In this document: positions 1 through 10,210 of the stretch, in pieces
Numbering within the stretch: the stretch's first letter is position 1
How the letters are laid out: each line of letters begins with the position of its first letter
Source: Diacronema lutheri
Lineage: Eukaryota > Haptophyta > Pavlovophyceae > Pavlovales > Pavlovaceae
NCBI GenBank assembly: GCA_019448385.1
Contig: JAGTXO010000029.1
Location: 372,001-436,000 of the forward strand
DNA: 64,000 nucleotides
Reading direction: 5' to 3'
Made by a program: the position numbers and the translations under genes
Notes under the pieces: model-generated
The model's database searches: none
What the model saw: only the letters and a program-made list of their open reading frames with translations
What the model was told of the DNA's origin: nothing

Positions 1-1
1 A

Positions 2-508
2 GAGAGCGTTGGGGGCTCTGATCTCGTCCGTCGGCTGCAGCGCGACGACGACGACGTGCTGCGCGAAGCGAGCGTGCTCACTGGCTTGGTGGGCTCGCGG
101 CTTGCCGAGTCGCGCGTGCTCCCGCCAAAGGCGCACCGTCGCGCGCCCACGGTGCGAGCCCGTGCGGCGCGGCGCGGCGTGGCAGGGCGCGGCGCGGCGC
201 CGTCGCGCCACGCGCCGCGCGCGCTGAGCGCGCGCGGCCGTGCGCGCCCGGCGGCGTTCTTCCGCGCGGCGCAGGCGACGTTCCCCGACTTTGAGCTCGT
301 CACCCGCTCGGCCAAGGCTGGCGGGCTGAGCGCCACGCAGTTACCGCAGCGCCCAACACTCACGCCTCTCGACCGCACGTCGCACGGCTCATGCGCGTAC
401 GGCGGCGCTCTCGCGCACTCTGCTGGCCGCGCGAGCTCTGGCACCGGCGCGGACGAGCCGCTGCTCGCCTCGCCTCTCGTCTTCGAGGCCGCTGTTGCAG
501 GCGGGTGA
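2..508 (+). CDS. 3' end of an unrecognised gene (partial)
   Basis: The window opens inside a frame that reads like real protein (acidic and Leu-rich, including RDDDDVLREASVLTGLVGS) and stays open to a stop at 506-508. A possible intron at about 152-274 starts GTGCGAG and ends GCGCAG. It is a multiple of three, so both spliced and unspliced forms stay in frame. The part after it (from ATFPDFELVTRS) is polar and looks coding. I recognise no family. The 5' portion lies outside the window. It could also be chance coding in GC-rich DNA, so confidence is low. Confidence 0.35.
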   Translation, partial: ESVGGSDLVRRLQRDDDDVLREASVLTGLVGSRLAESRVLPPKAHRRAPTVRARAARRGVAGRGAAPSRHAPRALSARGRARPAAFFRAAQATFPDFELVTRSAKAGGLSATQLPQRPTLTPLDRTSHGSCAYGGALAHSAGRASSGTGADEPLLASPLVFEAAVAGG

Positions 509-534
509 GGCGGCGCGCGGCGCGCACGGCCTGC

Positions 535-569
535 ACGCGCGCGCACGCGCGCGCGCGCGCGCGCGCGTC
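535..569. repeat. CG dinucleotide microsatellite
   Basis: Alternating GC/AC dinucleotides about 35 bp long lie in the interval between the first gene end and the UPF0029 gene. The rest of 509-943 shows no convincing coding feature on either strand. Confidence 0.7.
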
Positions 570-943
570 GCGCCGTGCCGTCCGTCAAACGGACCGCCCC
601 GACCCCGCTTTCGGCCATCGCCCTCTACTGCGCTTTCGCAGGCTCGGGCGCGCGAAGCCGTTGTCGGCAAGTGCCCGGTACGCGAGCAGCCGCATGTCGC
701 CGTGGTCATGCGACGACGCGCCAGAGCCAGTGCTCGGCTTCTGAGCGCGCGCCCAAAGCCGTGCGAGGCAAGGCCGGCGCGGGACGCGTACGCTCGGGAC
801 CAAGGCGAAGGAGCACGACGCTTGCATGCCGCGCGCCCTTTGCTCGGGCCAACGTTCTTTGCTCGGCATGACGACAGGCTCGGCGGCCGAGGATTGTTGT
901 TGTTGTCGAAGCCGTGCGGCGTGTAGCACCGCCGCCGCTGTGT

Positions 944-1711
944 TCACCGAAGCGCCCCTTGTCCAGCATCTCTGGCGGCATCGCCGTCGGCGGCGGCAGC
1001 GGGAGGGCTGACCCGTCGCGCGCAGCCGGCCGTCGCGTCGCGCGCGCGCCGGAGGAGCTCATCCTCGCGCCCGGCGCCGACCGAAAAAGTGACGCGCACT
1101 TCATCGTCCGCAAATTCCTCACCCACAACCTCGCACGGCGCGAGCGCGCCTGTGAGCGCGTAGAGCGCACCCACCTCGCCGATGGGCGCGCCGAGCGTGA
1201 CCGTGGACGTGGACGCGACAACTTCGACCACGCCCGCGCCTTCGGCCTCGCCGATCAATTGCCGCGCCGCTGCGCCGTACGCACGAATCAGCCCGCCCGC
1301 GCCGAGCTTTGGACCGGCGCGGAAGCGCGCGACCGCGATCACCGCCTCGCGCAGCTCGGACGCCTGCAGCGCGGCGAGGATGGGGCGGCCGGCCGTGCCC
1401 GCGGGCTCGCCGTGGTCGATCGAGCGCACACCATCGGGGCAGACGCACGCCCAGCACACGTGGTCCGCACGGCTGTGCTCCGACGCGACGCGCGCGGCGA
1501 AGAGCGCCGCTTCGGCCGTCGAGCGTGCGCGGCCGGCGTATGAGACAAAGCGGCTCTTGCGCACCTCGTGCACGGCGGGGCCGACGTCCGCGCGGAGTGT
1601 GCGTGCGCTGGCCGGCGCGGCCGCGCGCGCGCTCCTCGCCGCCGAGGCGAGCGCCACGACGAAGAGCCGGTGAGGTCTCGCGCGAGACGTCGGGCCGGGG
1701 TGCGCCGCCAT
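944..1711 (-). CDS. UPF0029/IMPACT (YigZ-type) family protein
   Basis: A 255-residue protein on the minus strand. The family signature is clear in the middle: HGEPAGTAGRPILAAL corresponds to the D-D/H-GEPSGTAGRPIL motif of the YigZ/IMPACT N-terminal domain. It is preceded by the usual SRFVSYAGRA start of the domain and an Ala/Cys core (HVCWACV). No RWD domain is seen, so it is closer to the bacterial/plastid YigZ form than to animal IMPACT. The first 40 residues are Ala/Arg-rich with a short hydrophobic stretch (LFVVALASAA) and could be an organelle-targeting peptide; that is inference. The family is linked to translational stress control, but the exact molecular role of single-domain members is unclear. 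It starts 64 bp from, and divergent to, the CTL gene. Confidence 0.85.
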   Translation of the reverse strand: MAAHPGPTSRARPHRLFVVALASAARSARAAAPASARTLRADVGPAVHEVRKSRFVSYAGRARSTAEAALFAARVASEHSRADHVCWACVCPDGVRSIDHGEPAGTAGRPILAALQASELREAVIAVARFRAGPKLGAGGLIRAYGAAARQLIGEAEGAGVVEVVASTSTVTLGAPIGEVGALYALTGALAPCEVVGEEFADDEVRVTFSVGAGREDELLRRARDATAGCARRVSPPAAAADGDAARDAGQGALR

Positions 1712-1775
1712 CGTGCCACCGCGTCCTTGGCTTTTTGTCGTCCGGCCATCTCCAGATCTGCCCGTCCGCCTCTCG
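1712..1775. promoter_or_regulatory. 64-bp bidirectional promoter interval
   Basis: Only 64 bp separate the start codons of the divergent UPF0029 and CTL genes. The interval holds one T-rich motif, CTTTTTG (1731-1737), 39 bp before the CTL start. The same heptamer occurs before CIAO1. No TATA box is visible. The function is inferred from position. Confidence 0.45.
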
Positions 1776-3684
1776 ATGTCGGACGCCTTTGGCTACACGC
1801 CGCTCGACGCGCGCGCACGCGAGCGCAGTGAGGCGCTCAAGGGCCCGCGCGCGTGTAAGGATGCGCTCTGGGCCGCCGTTTTTCTCGCCCACCTCGCCCT
1901 CGTCGCGGCGCTCGCCGCGATGCACGTGCCCGAGCTGATTGCGGCCGCGCGCGACGGCCTGCACGACCCTGGCGCGAACGCGACGCTCGAGCCGCAGATG
2001 CAGGCGGCGCTGACGCATTCGGCCGAACTGGCGTGGCCGTACCTGCTCGTTGGCTTGGGTGTCGCGTTCGTCTGGAGCATCGCGTGGATTGGCATCGTGC
2101 AGGCCTTCGCCGAATCGCTCATCTACATCGCGCTCATCGCGACGCCCGCTGTCTTCCTAGCGCTCACGCTCTGGCCGGGGAACCCGTCGCCCGTCGCGAC
2201 GGGCGTCTTCTTCATCGTCACGATGTTCTACGCGTGCTGGATCGTGCTCACGCAGCGCAACCGCGTCGAGTTTGCGCGCCTCACGCTCGCCACTGTCGCG
2301 GGCGTCATCCGGACGTACGCGCGAGCGCGCGCCGCGCGGGGCGCATCCGGCGCGCGCCCGTGCGTGTGCGCTCACATGCGCGCGCGGCGATGCATGGCCG
2401 TCGGCGTGCAGGCACCCGGGCATGTGGATCGTCAGCCTCCTCTCGATGGTTCCCGCGGTCGCGTGGCAGCTCGCGTGGCTCATGACGGCGGGCGCTACCT
2501 TCTTCCACTTCCGCGCGCATGGCGAACGCTTCTCGTACGTGGACAGCCGCACGGGCGAGAGCCGCGAAGGCGTGTCGATTGGCGCGCTCGGCGTGATCAC
2601 GCTCGTCTTCCTCCTCCTCTCCACTTACTGGTCCGATTCCGCCGCAACTCCTTCTTCTCCGCCGCGCGCGCGCCGCCGCGCGCGCGCCGCCTCGCCCGCC
2701 GCCGCTCACGCCGAGCCGCCGCGCTGCGGCCCGCGCGCACGCGCGTGACAATGCAGGACGAGCCAGGTGATCTCCAACGTGGTGCACGTGACCAATTCGG
2801 GCGTACTCGCGACGTGGTACTTTCGCCAGCGCTCGCGCCTGCCGCGCCCGACCGTGCATGCGCTCGGCCGCGCGCTGAGCACGTCGTTTGGTTCGATCTG
2901 CCTCGGCTCACTGCTCGTCGCGCTCGTGCAGCTGCTGCACGACATGGCGGAGAGCGCGCGGCAGAACAGCGCGGAGGGCGGCCTCGTCTCGTCGATCGTG
3001 TGGTGCTGTGTCGTCTGTTTCATCGGCTACCTCGAGGCGCTGATCGCACTCTTCAACCACTGGGCTTTCACGCAAGTGGCGATCTACGGTAAGGACTTCA
3101 AGACGGCCGCGCGGCACACGTGGCACCTGGTCGAGGCGCGCGGGCTCTCGGGCCTCGTCAACATGAACCTCACGTCCAACGCCGTAGGCCTTGGCGTGCT
3201 GCTCGGCGGCGTGCTCAGCGCCGCGCTCGTCGCGGGCCTTGCGCACGACCGCCTCCTCGTGGCGCCCACCTCGAAGCCTGGCGTGTCCGAAGATGTTCAA
3301 GGCGTATACGCGGCCGCGTACGCGCTGACGATCGCAGCGGCGGCGGTGTGCGCCGTCGCGTGCACGACGACCATCTCGTCCGCCGTCACATCGGGCGTGA
3401 CGACCCTGTTCGTCTGCTGGGCGGAGGACCCGGCGGCGCTCCTCGCGTCGAACCCGCCGCTGCACGCGTCGTTTGAGCACATCTCGAGCGGCTTCCTGCG
3501 CGATCATCCGCCGCGCCACGGGCCGGGGCCGGACGGGCGCGCCGACGTGGAGAACCCGCGCCCATTGCCCGCGCAGCAGTACCAGGCGCCCACCGTCGCC
3601 GTCGGCACGCCCGTCGGGCAGCAGCCGCCGCCGCCGAATGTGCCCGTCGCGCACGCAGTGCCCGCGTCGCAGGCCGGCCCGTGA
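1776..3684 (+). CDS. choline transporter-like (CTL/SLC44, Pns1) membrane protein
   Basis: Three exons: 1776-2314, 2412-2630 and 2757-3684. The phases join perfectly: the intron 2 junction rebuilds YWTSQVISNVVHVTNSG, the diagnostic CTL signature. About ten hydrophobic segments are spread over the protein, and the last conserved CTL block (NHWAFTQVAIYGKDF, then a short amphipathic region and two membrane spans) is present. The C-terminus is a Pro-rich cytosolic tail. The family transports choline or ethanolamine-type substrates across the plasma or organelle membranes; the substrate here is not shown. Donors are GTACGCG and GTCCGAT, unlike the GTGCGC donors of most neighbours, and acceptors are GTGCAG and ATGCAG. 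The start was chosen because MSDAFGYTPLDARARE is the first Met with coding character. Confidence 0.9.
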
Positions 3685-3817
3685 GCGTGCGCGCCGCGCA
3701 TGGGCGCAGCGGCGTGTGGCGCGCGCATGAGCGAGCCTGCGACTGGGGGTGCCTGAGTGAGTGGATGGATTCCGGGCAGAGTGGTCGACGCAGACAATCT
3801 CACTCCCAGTCTCACTC

Positions 3818-6134
3818 TCAGTCTGCGCTCACGCCGAGGATCTTGACGTCCTCGACGGGCCGATCGTGCCGGTTGCACTTCACCTTCTCGATCGCGAGAC
3901 ACACGTCCATGCCCTTCACCACGCGCCCGAAGACCGTGTGCTTATTGTCGAGCCATGGCGTCGGCACGGTCGTAATAAAAAACTGCGAGCCGTTGGTGCC
4001 GGGGCCCGCGTTCGCCATCGAGACGGTGAACGGCCGGTCGTGCCGCAGCGAGCGGTGGAACTCGTCCTGCGGCGCGCGCCGCAATGATCGGCGGGTCAGG
4101 CGCGGCGCACACGCGCGCGCCGCCGGTGCGCCCGCGCGCGCCGCGGCTCGGCTGCGCCGCCGCTGAGCGGCGGCGAGCGACCGGCGATCGCGCAGCAGTG
4201 CGGCGTGCGCACCTCGAACTCGCCGCCCCAAATCGACGTGCCTCCGGTGCCATCCCCGAGCGGGTCGCCCGTTTGGAGCATGAAGCCTTTGATCACTCGG
4301 TGGAAGAGGACGCCATCGTAGTAGCTGCGCACGCGCACGATGGCGGCGGTGGCAGCGATGGGCGATGCACGCAGCGCGTGCGCGCTGTGCGCGGTGCGCT
4401 CCACGCGCCCACCCCGCGCGAGCGCGGCGGGCGGAGGCGGCGCGCGCGCTTTCTACGCCGGCGCTCAGAGGCGCGCGATCGGGCGCGCGGTGTGCGCGCG
4501 CACCCGTTGCGCGCGTGCGTCATGAAGTTTTCGACGGTGCGCGGGCACTCCTGCGCGAAGAGCTTGATGTGGATCTCGCCGAGCGACGTGGCGACCACAG
4601 CGGCGCTGCCCGCGCCCGGCGCGGCGACCGGCTGGTGCGCGGCGGTGAGCGCGAGCTCGTCGCGCGTCGGCTTCTCGTTGAACACATCGCGGCCGGCGGC
4701 CATCTCGTCCTCGGGCTCGTCGGGCTCGCGCCGCGAGACGAGGAAGAAGCGGCCGCGCTTGAACGCCGCCGCAAAGAGCGTTGGATCGCCGACGGGCGAC
4801 GCCGAGACGGGCGCGGCCGCCGCACCGCCGGTGAGCGCGCGCGCCCGACCGTCGCGCCGGTCCTGATGCAGCGCGAGGGAGACGAAACGCTCGGAAGATT
4901 CGACCTTGCCGAGCACCCGGACCAGCCGGTTGCTCCGCAGCGAGATGACCTTGACGCCGAGGAGCGACGGGTAGAGCAGGAAAGTTCCGGAAGCATCGAA
5001 GACGGCCGTCGATGGCGGCATCAGCTCCGGCGGCAGCGCGCGCAGCTCCTTCTCGACGGCGAGGCGGCGGCCAAAGTCGAAGGCGTCGAGAGCGTGCGGC
5101 AGCCCCGCCGACGCGCGCTGCGCCGCCTGCAGCGCGCCAATGCTCTCGTCGTAGACGCGCGCGAGCTTGCCGGTCGAAAAGTGCCACACTCGCACCTGCC
5201 AATCGGTGGACGTCGTTGCGAAGGAGCGGCCGTCGGGCGAGAAGGCGAGGGAGAGCGCGACGGCCTTGGCCTTGGCCAGCTCGTACAGGTCGGTCTCGCT
5301 CTTGTACGCGAACGCCGCGCTCGCCGGCAGCCGCGCCTCCGCCTCGACCGTCGCGCCGGCCGCGCCGGCCGCGCCGCTCGGTGCATCGGCGTCCGCGTAG
5401 GCGTCCGCGTCGACGTCCGCCGCCGTCGCGGCCGTCGCGGCCGAGCCGGCGTCCACGTCGGCGCTCCAGTACTCGAGCAGCCCTTTGCCGTCCGTTGAGA
5501 TCACCGCATCCAGCGGCGCGTTGTACCGGATGAGCACGACGGGCGCCCGGTGCACGCGCACGACCGCGAGAGGCGGCGTGTCCGCGGGCTTGTTCGTGTT
5601 GTACAGCCAGATGGCAGGGGACTGGCGGTCGGAGACGGCGAGGAGAGTTCGGCTCGAGCCACTCGGCGAGATGAACTCCGCCGCGCCCGGCACGAACCCG
5701 TTCGCTTTGATCCACGAGACCATGTCGAACGCGAGGACGTCGAAGACTTTGATCGAGCAGTCGTCCGACGTCGTCGCGAGCGACGTGCCGTCGTGCGAGA
5801 GGGCGAGCGCGTTGATCGAGGCGAGATGGGCGCGGAAGTTCTTCACAAACTCGATCCCCACCGCTCCCTTCTTCCAAAACTTGACCTGCCCGTCGCGCGA
5901 CGCGGTGAGGACAAAGCCGGTCGGCGCGACCGCGATGTGCGTCACGACGTCGCGGTGCATGTACGAGCGCTCGTACATGTCGGCGCAGGGCAGCGCGTCG
6001 AGGTAGAGCTGCTCGTATGCCGCGTCGTCTGGCGCGCAGCGCGGCTGCTTGCGCGGCGGCTCCGCCGCGTCCGCGTCCGCAGGCGCGCCGGCCTCGTCCG
6101 TCGGCGCGCCGGTGTCGTCCGGCATCGTGCGCAC
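3818..6134 (-). CDS. PPWD1: PPWD1-type peptidyl-prolyl isomerase (WD40 + cyclophilin)
   Basis: Minus-strand gene with exons 6134-4504, 4324-4213 and 4066-3818; both introns use GTGCGC donors and GCAG acceptors and keep phase. The N-terminal half carries WD40 repeats (for example [20 protein letters not shown] and [17 protein letters not shown]) after an acidic leader. The C-terminal cyclophilin domain retains the catalytic and binding residues: the [15 protein letters not shown] block (Arg, Phe, Met, Gln), SQFFITT, and [14 protein letters not shown] with the binding Trp and His. Two Met codons (6134 and 6125) are possible starts. PPWD1 proteins are nuclear spliceosome-associated prolyl isomerases. 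A charge-rich Asp/Ala insert sits between WD repeats. The length (about 660 aa) fits the family. Confidence 0.93.
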
Positions 6135-6312
6135 GTGTGGCGTCTGTCAGTCCCCACTGTGTGACCGTGCGGCGCACTTTGTGACTGATTCAGGCCAGAC
6201 GGGCGCACACCGACGAGACTCCGTGCGCTCACGGTGCACGGAACACCCGTCCGCCTGTGCGCGCGTGCGTAGCTCGGAGAAATCCGCGCTGCATTCTTGA
6301 CGGCTTCACAAG

Positions 6313-7791
6313 TCAGCCATGGCTACGCTGGGGGCGCGCAAGCGAGCGGCAACCGTGGAGGTTCGAGCGGCGCTCGTATAGCGCCAGCACGGCCGTCGTC
6401 CGCACCTCACGGACATGACCAAAGCCCAGCGTGCTCAGCTTGAGCTCCATCTGCTCGCGGCCGTCGGCCGTGTAGCGCCACATGGGCCCTTGCCGCTCTC
6501 TCGCCTCGTGCGCGTAAATCACGTAGCCGACCGGCGCGGGGTCCGTGCTGCCGCCAGCGCCGCCAGAGCTGCCGCCGCCACCGCCGCTGCCGCCGCCGCC
6601 GTCGCTCGTGCACACAACGGCCGTCTGCTCGTACGCGTGATCGGTTTTGTTGCTCGCGTCGAGCCAGAGGACCTCGGGCAGTGAGACACAAATCGGGCGG
6701 TTGGCGGCACGATCCACGACGAGCACGATCAGCGGGTTCACGCGCCACACGAGCTTCATCGGCTCGGCGTGCGTGCAAGAAGTGTCCGCCGCGTCAAGTT
6801 GCCGCAGGATGAACTCGCTGTCGACCACGATCGGGTCGACGACCGTTCGCGCGTCGATCTTAATGTGGTCCGCAAAGTCGCGCGGGACGTCGCTCAGCGC
6901 CGAGCAGCGCGTGCAGGTAACGCCCTCCACGTGCTGCTCCAGCCTGTGTGGCCCATTGCGCAAAGCCGGGTTCAGCTCCTTGAGTGACGTGAGGAGGGCG
7001 TCGAGCACCAGTAAGACCGGCAGCGGCTGGACGCCGTCCGACGGTGCGCTGCGCGACTCAGGCGATGCGAGAAGCGAGAGGACTTCGGCGGCACCCACCG
7101 CCAGCTCGTCGATGGTTTGCTGCGTGCGGTCAGCCTTGTCCAGCGCATCGAACGCGCGCTTTAGCCACTTGGCGACCGCCTCCAGCCCGCTTGGCACCGC
7201 GTCGCGCGGTCGTGCGCGAGCGAGCTCACGGCGCGCGAGCGCAGCCGAGCGCGCGAGGATGACGGCCGCCACCGCCGGGCTTCGCGGAAGGAGCTCGGGC
7301 GGCGAACGCGTCGACGCGTCACGCGTTGCGGCCGCGCGCACCTGCCGCCTGCTCACGGCCACGAGCACGCGGAACTCTTGCTCGCTCATGCGGCCGAGGG
7401 TGTGCCCATCGTACGTCGCCACGATGCGCGATGCCTCGGCTCGCACGGGGCCGGGCGGCGCGCCCGCAGCGGGCGGCGCGTTGCGAATTGCCACGACCGC
7501 GCTGCCGGCCGGCCCACCGTCGACCGCCGCGCCGTCGCCCGCCTCACCCTCGGCGACGCCGCCGCCGCCCGCGCGACCGGCCGCCGCACCAGCGCCGCCG
7601 GCCGGCGCGCTCGGCGCGGTGACGGCGGCCGTGAACGCCGCCGCCGAATGAAGTGCCTCGGCGAAGTCGGTCAGGCGCTTGCGGCCAATCTCGGCGATAT
7701 CCTCGGGTGTTTTGGATGGCGCCGCCCGTGCCTGCGTCTGCTTCTTGCCCGACGAGTGCCTGTGATTGGGCATTGGGGGAAGGACGGACAA
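6313..7791 (-). CDS. unrecognised protein with a USP-like C-terminal half
   Basis: An unspliced frame of 492 residues, immediately upstream (in transcription) of PPWD1 with 178 bp between. The N-terminal third is basic and low in complexity. The middle is helical (PSGLEAVAKWLKRAFDALDK). The last 200 residues contain one CxxC pair (VTCTRCSAL), hydrophobic strands (VWRVNPLIVLVVDRA), a YEQTAVVCTSDGG segment and GYVIYAHEARERQGPMWRY. That order resembles the C-terminal lobe of ubiquitin-specific proteases (zinc pair, Y-x-L-x-A-V-V, GHYvayv, W-y). However, the expected catalytic His in GHY is replaced (GYV) and no Cys box is evident. A degenerate USP fold is therefore only a suggestion. A Gly/Ser linker interrupts the C-terminal part. 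Confidence 0.5.
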   Translation of the reverse strand: MSVLPPMPNHRHSSGKKQTQARAAPSKTPEDIAEIGRKRLTDFAEALHSAAAFTAAVTAPSAPAGGAGAAAGRAGGGGVAEGEAGDGAAVDGGPAGSAVVAIRNAPPAAGAPPGPVRAEASRIVATYDGHTLGRMSEQEFRVLVAVSRRQVRAAATRDASTRSPPELLPRSPAVAAVILARSAALARRELARARPRDAVPSGLEAVAKWLKRAFDALDKADRTQQTIDELAVGAAEVLSLLASPESRSAPSDGVQPLPVLLVLDALLTSLKELNPALRNGPHRLEQHVEGVTCTRCSALSDVPRDFADHIKIDARTVVDPIVVDSEFILRQLDAADTSCTHAEPMKLVWRVNPLIVLVVDRAANRPICVSLPEVLWLDASNKTDHAYEQTAVVCTSDGGGGSGGGGGSSGGAGGSTDPAPVGYVIYAHEARERQGPMWRYTADGREQMELKLSTLGFGHVREVRTTAVLALYERRSNLHGCRSLARPQRSHG

Positions 7792-7924
7792 ACACGTTTG
7801 GAGCTCGCTTGCAACCCGGAATGCGGTCCGGGTGATTTCCCGAGACGACCCACTGGTTCAAAGTTGAGTTGTTGATATCTTGGGCGCGCCAAAGCTTCAT
7901 AGAATTTAGGGGAATGCATATCTA

Positions 7925-7967
7925 AGACTGCACGTTTGACGTTTCAATCTATTGGAACGTGCAGTCT
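7925..7967. repeat. perfect 12-bp inverted repeat (hairpin)
   Basis: Arms at 7925-7936 (AGACTGCACGTT) and 7956-7967 are exact reverse complements, separated by a 19-nt AT-richer loop. It lies in the 243-bp interval between the start of the unrecognised minus-strand gene (7791) and the possible gene at 8035. It could be a transcription-factor half-site pair, an RNA hairpin or the remnant of a small element. Nothing in the sequence decides between these. Confidence 0.7.
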
Positions 7968-8034
7968 GAGATCGTGAGGGCGGCATGGTATCACGACGTT
8001 CCCGCCTGCGTGCGCGCGCGCGGCGCGCAGCGCG

Positions 8035-8560
8035 ATGGACCTCAACGAGCTCTTCCTCGTCACAGAGCAGAAAGACCGCACGCTGACGCTCAGCGACCAC
8101 GCCGAGCGCAAGCGCCGGTGCATCATCGCGTTCCGGGCGCGCTCTGCCGCGCGCATCCGCGCAAGGCCGCGTCACCCTCGCGTGCCCGCGCCACATAGGC
8201 GATGGCGGCGGACGCGCGCTGCGAGCCACGCGCAGCCCGTGCGCTCTCGCCGCAGCAGACGGATTCATTTCCGCGTCACCTGCCACGCACCGCGCGCCGC
8301 TTCTCCACGCGCGCGCGCGCGGCCGGCCGCGCGCACGCACGCCGCGCAGGTCGAGCCGGAACGCCGGATGACGGCGCGCTGCGCGGTCTGTGTCGACTGG
8401 ATCAAGGCCACCGACGCGTGCGCCTACGTTTGCGGGCTCATCAACCACCGCGATCCACCTCCCCCCCCCTCCCCCCAAGGTGCACCTGCGCTTCCACTGC
8501 GGGAGCGAGTGGATCTTCAGCCGTCTGTCCGTTCAGTCGTCCGAGCGCCGCACGTCGCCG
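8035..8560 (+). CDS. possible small spliced gene, unresolved
   Basis: Short protein-like islands follow one another on the plus strand. The first is at the ATG 8035 (MDLNELFLVTEQKDRTLTLS, then HAERKRRC). The second, in the same frame near 8380-8450, holds CAVCVDWIKATDACAYVCG. The third, after a strong pyrimidine tract and AAG at about 8478-8480, reads VHLRFHCGSEWIFSRLSVQ. Possible donors include GTGCATC near 8125, but I could not join the pieces with consistent phase and a clean stop. I recognise no family. It may be a real multi-exon gene ending close to the convergent gene at 8582, or chance coding. Confidence 0.3.
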
Positions 8561-8581
8561 CCCCCGTGCGCCGCACGCTCT

Positions 8582-10210
8582 TTACGCGGCGTCCTCCTCC
8601 TCGCCCTCGCCCTCGCCTTCGTCCGCGTCGTCGCCGTCCGCCTCGTCGGCCTCCTCGCCCGGCTCGGGCGCGAGCTCGTCCGCGGCGGGCGCGCCCTCCG
8701 CCGCCGCCTTGTCGCGCGCCTTGGTCGCCTCGGCGAAGACGGCGTGCGCGGCGCGCACCCACTGCGCGAGGAGGAACGCGACGAAGCTCACCTGCTTAAA
8801 CTGCCCGTCGCTCACGTCGCCCAGCCGCTTGAGCGCGCGCTCGAAGGGGCGCGCGCGCAGCTTCTTGGAGGGCTCGAAGGCGTCGATCTTTGCAAGCAGC
8901 TCCGCGCCCCACGGGATCGTCGTGCCGAGCATGGCCTTGGTCTTGGGCCACGCCGGCAGCCTGCGCGCGATGCCGAGCGCGTAGTACACGGCCTTGACGG
9001 CGATGACAACCTCGCGCTTGACCACCTTGTACCCCTTGATCTCGGCGAGCTTGCCCTTGTCCAGTGCAAGCAGGTTGGCACGCGCCGCCCTCAGCTTGGC
9101 CGCGCCCGCCCGCAGCTCGTCCTCGCCCGCCTCGGCCAACGCGCCCGCGAGCCGCGCCTCCTCCTGCGCGTACACGGCGCGCATCGCGGCGAGCTCGGCG
9201 GCCTCGCGGTGCAGCCGCGCGAGCTCGAGCGCCTCGAACTTTGCGCACAGCGCGAGCGCGAGGCCGTGCACGAGCGCGCAGTCCGCGTCGCTGAGGTGCG
9301 TCGCCGCGCCCAAGTTGTCGACGCCGACGATGCCGACGCACGCGCCGGTCGAGTCGATCATCGGCACGCAGAGGTAGTCACCCTTGCGCGGCATGTACCA
9401 GAACTTGACCGACGGGTTCGTGATCGCCGTCCGCCACAGCCGGTACGGCTTGGGCTCGGCCGCCATCGCGTCGTCGATCGCGGCGAAGGAGACGCCCTCG
9501 CCCACGCCCACCCGCCGCCGCGCGCCGCCGCCCTCCTCCTCGTCATCGTCGGCGGCGGCGTCGTCGTCGCCGCCGTCGGCGGGAAGCGTGACGCGGAGCA
9601 GCTCCTTGCCCACGAGCAGCGGCACGTCCGCCTCCGTCGCCGCGACGTACTCGAGCTTGGTCGGCCGGTGCTTGGCCGGCTCGGCGGTGGGTGCGCCCTC
9701 CTCGCCCTCGTCCGCCGCCGGCTCGGCGGGCTCGTCGTCCTCGCCGGCGGGCGTGGCGGCCGACGCGTCGGCGGCGGGCGCCTCCGCCGCCGGCGGCACG
9801 GGCAGCACGCGCTCCGGCCGGTCGGCAAGCGCGACGTACGCGTTGGCGCCGAGCCGCTGCCGCACGTAGGCGAGCACCGCGTCGTACGCAGCCTCGATCT
9901 CGTCGGCGGCGGCGAGGGCCTCTTCGAGGTGCTCGGCCTCGGCGCTGTGCTGCACGTCCTTCATCAACGCCTGCTTCTCCGCCGCATGCGCCTTGACCGC
10001 CTCCGCCTGAACGTGCAGCGCAAGCCGCGCGCGCAGCCGCTCGGCGTCCGCCGCGTCCGCCTGGACCTTGGCCGCCGCGTCAGCTTGCCGGACGAGATAC
10101 TCGCCGAGAAACTCCACCGGGTCGGCGGGGAGCTGCGCGACGGCCTGCGCGATGCCGTCGGCCAGCGCCGAGCCGACCGTCGCCTTCAGGTAGGCCGAGT
10201 CGAGCACCAT
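8582..10210 (-). CDS. axonemal protein: Dpy-30 + GAF-like + dynein-stalk-like domains
   Basis: A single exon of 542 residues from the Met at 10210. In order: an N-terminal Dpy-30/RIIa-type dimerisation motif (YLKATVGSALADGIAQAVAQ, then PVEFLGEYLV, residues about 7-42); a charged coiled coil; a GAF-like core (DYLCVPMIDSTGACVGIVGV, about 293-312); another helix; then about 120 residues resembling the dynein heavy-chain stalk and microtubule-binding domain (EIKGYKVV, VIAVKAVYYALG, then W..K.MLG, and FKQVSFVAFLLAQWVRA). The tail is Glu/Asp-rich. Dpy-30 plus GAF recalls radial-spoke protein 2, so a radial-spoke or other axonemal role is inferred. The stalk-like end is unusual for a non-motor protein. 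An upstream in-frame Met at 10312 lies in the shared promoter and was rejected. Confidence 0.7.
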   Translation of the reverse strand: MVLDSAYLKATVGSALADGIAQAVAQLPADPVEFLGEYLVRQADAAAKVQADAADAERLRARLALHVQAEAVKAHAAEKQALMKDVQHSAEAEHLEEALAAADEIEAAYDAVLAYVRQRLGANAYVALADRPERVLPVPPAAEAPAADASAATPAGEDDEPAEPAADEGEEGAPTAEPAKHRPTKLEYVAATEADVPLLVGKELLRVTLPADGGDDDAAADDDEEEGGGARRRVGVGEGVSFAAIDDAMAAEPKPYRLWRTAITNPSVKFWYMPRKGDYLCVPMIDSTGACVGIVGVDNLGAATHLSDADCALVHGLALALCAKFEALELARLHREAAELAAMRAVYAQEEARLAGALAEAGEDELRAGAAKLRAARANLLALDKGKLAEIKGYKVVKREVVIAVKAVYYALGIARRLPAWPKTKAMLGTTIPWGAELLAKIDAFEPSKKLRARPFERALKRLGDVSDGQFKQVSFVAFLLAQWVRAAHAVFAEATKARDKAAAEGAPAADELAPEPGEEADEADGDDADEGEGEGEEEDAA

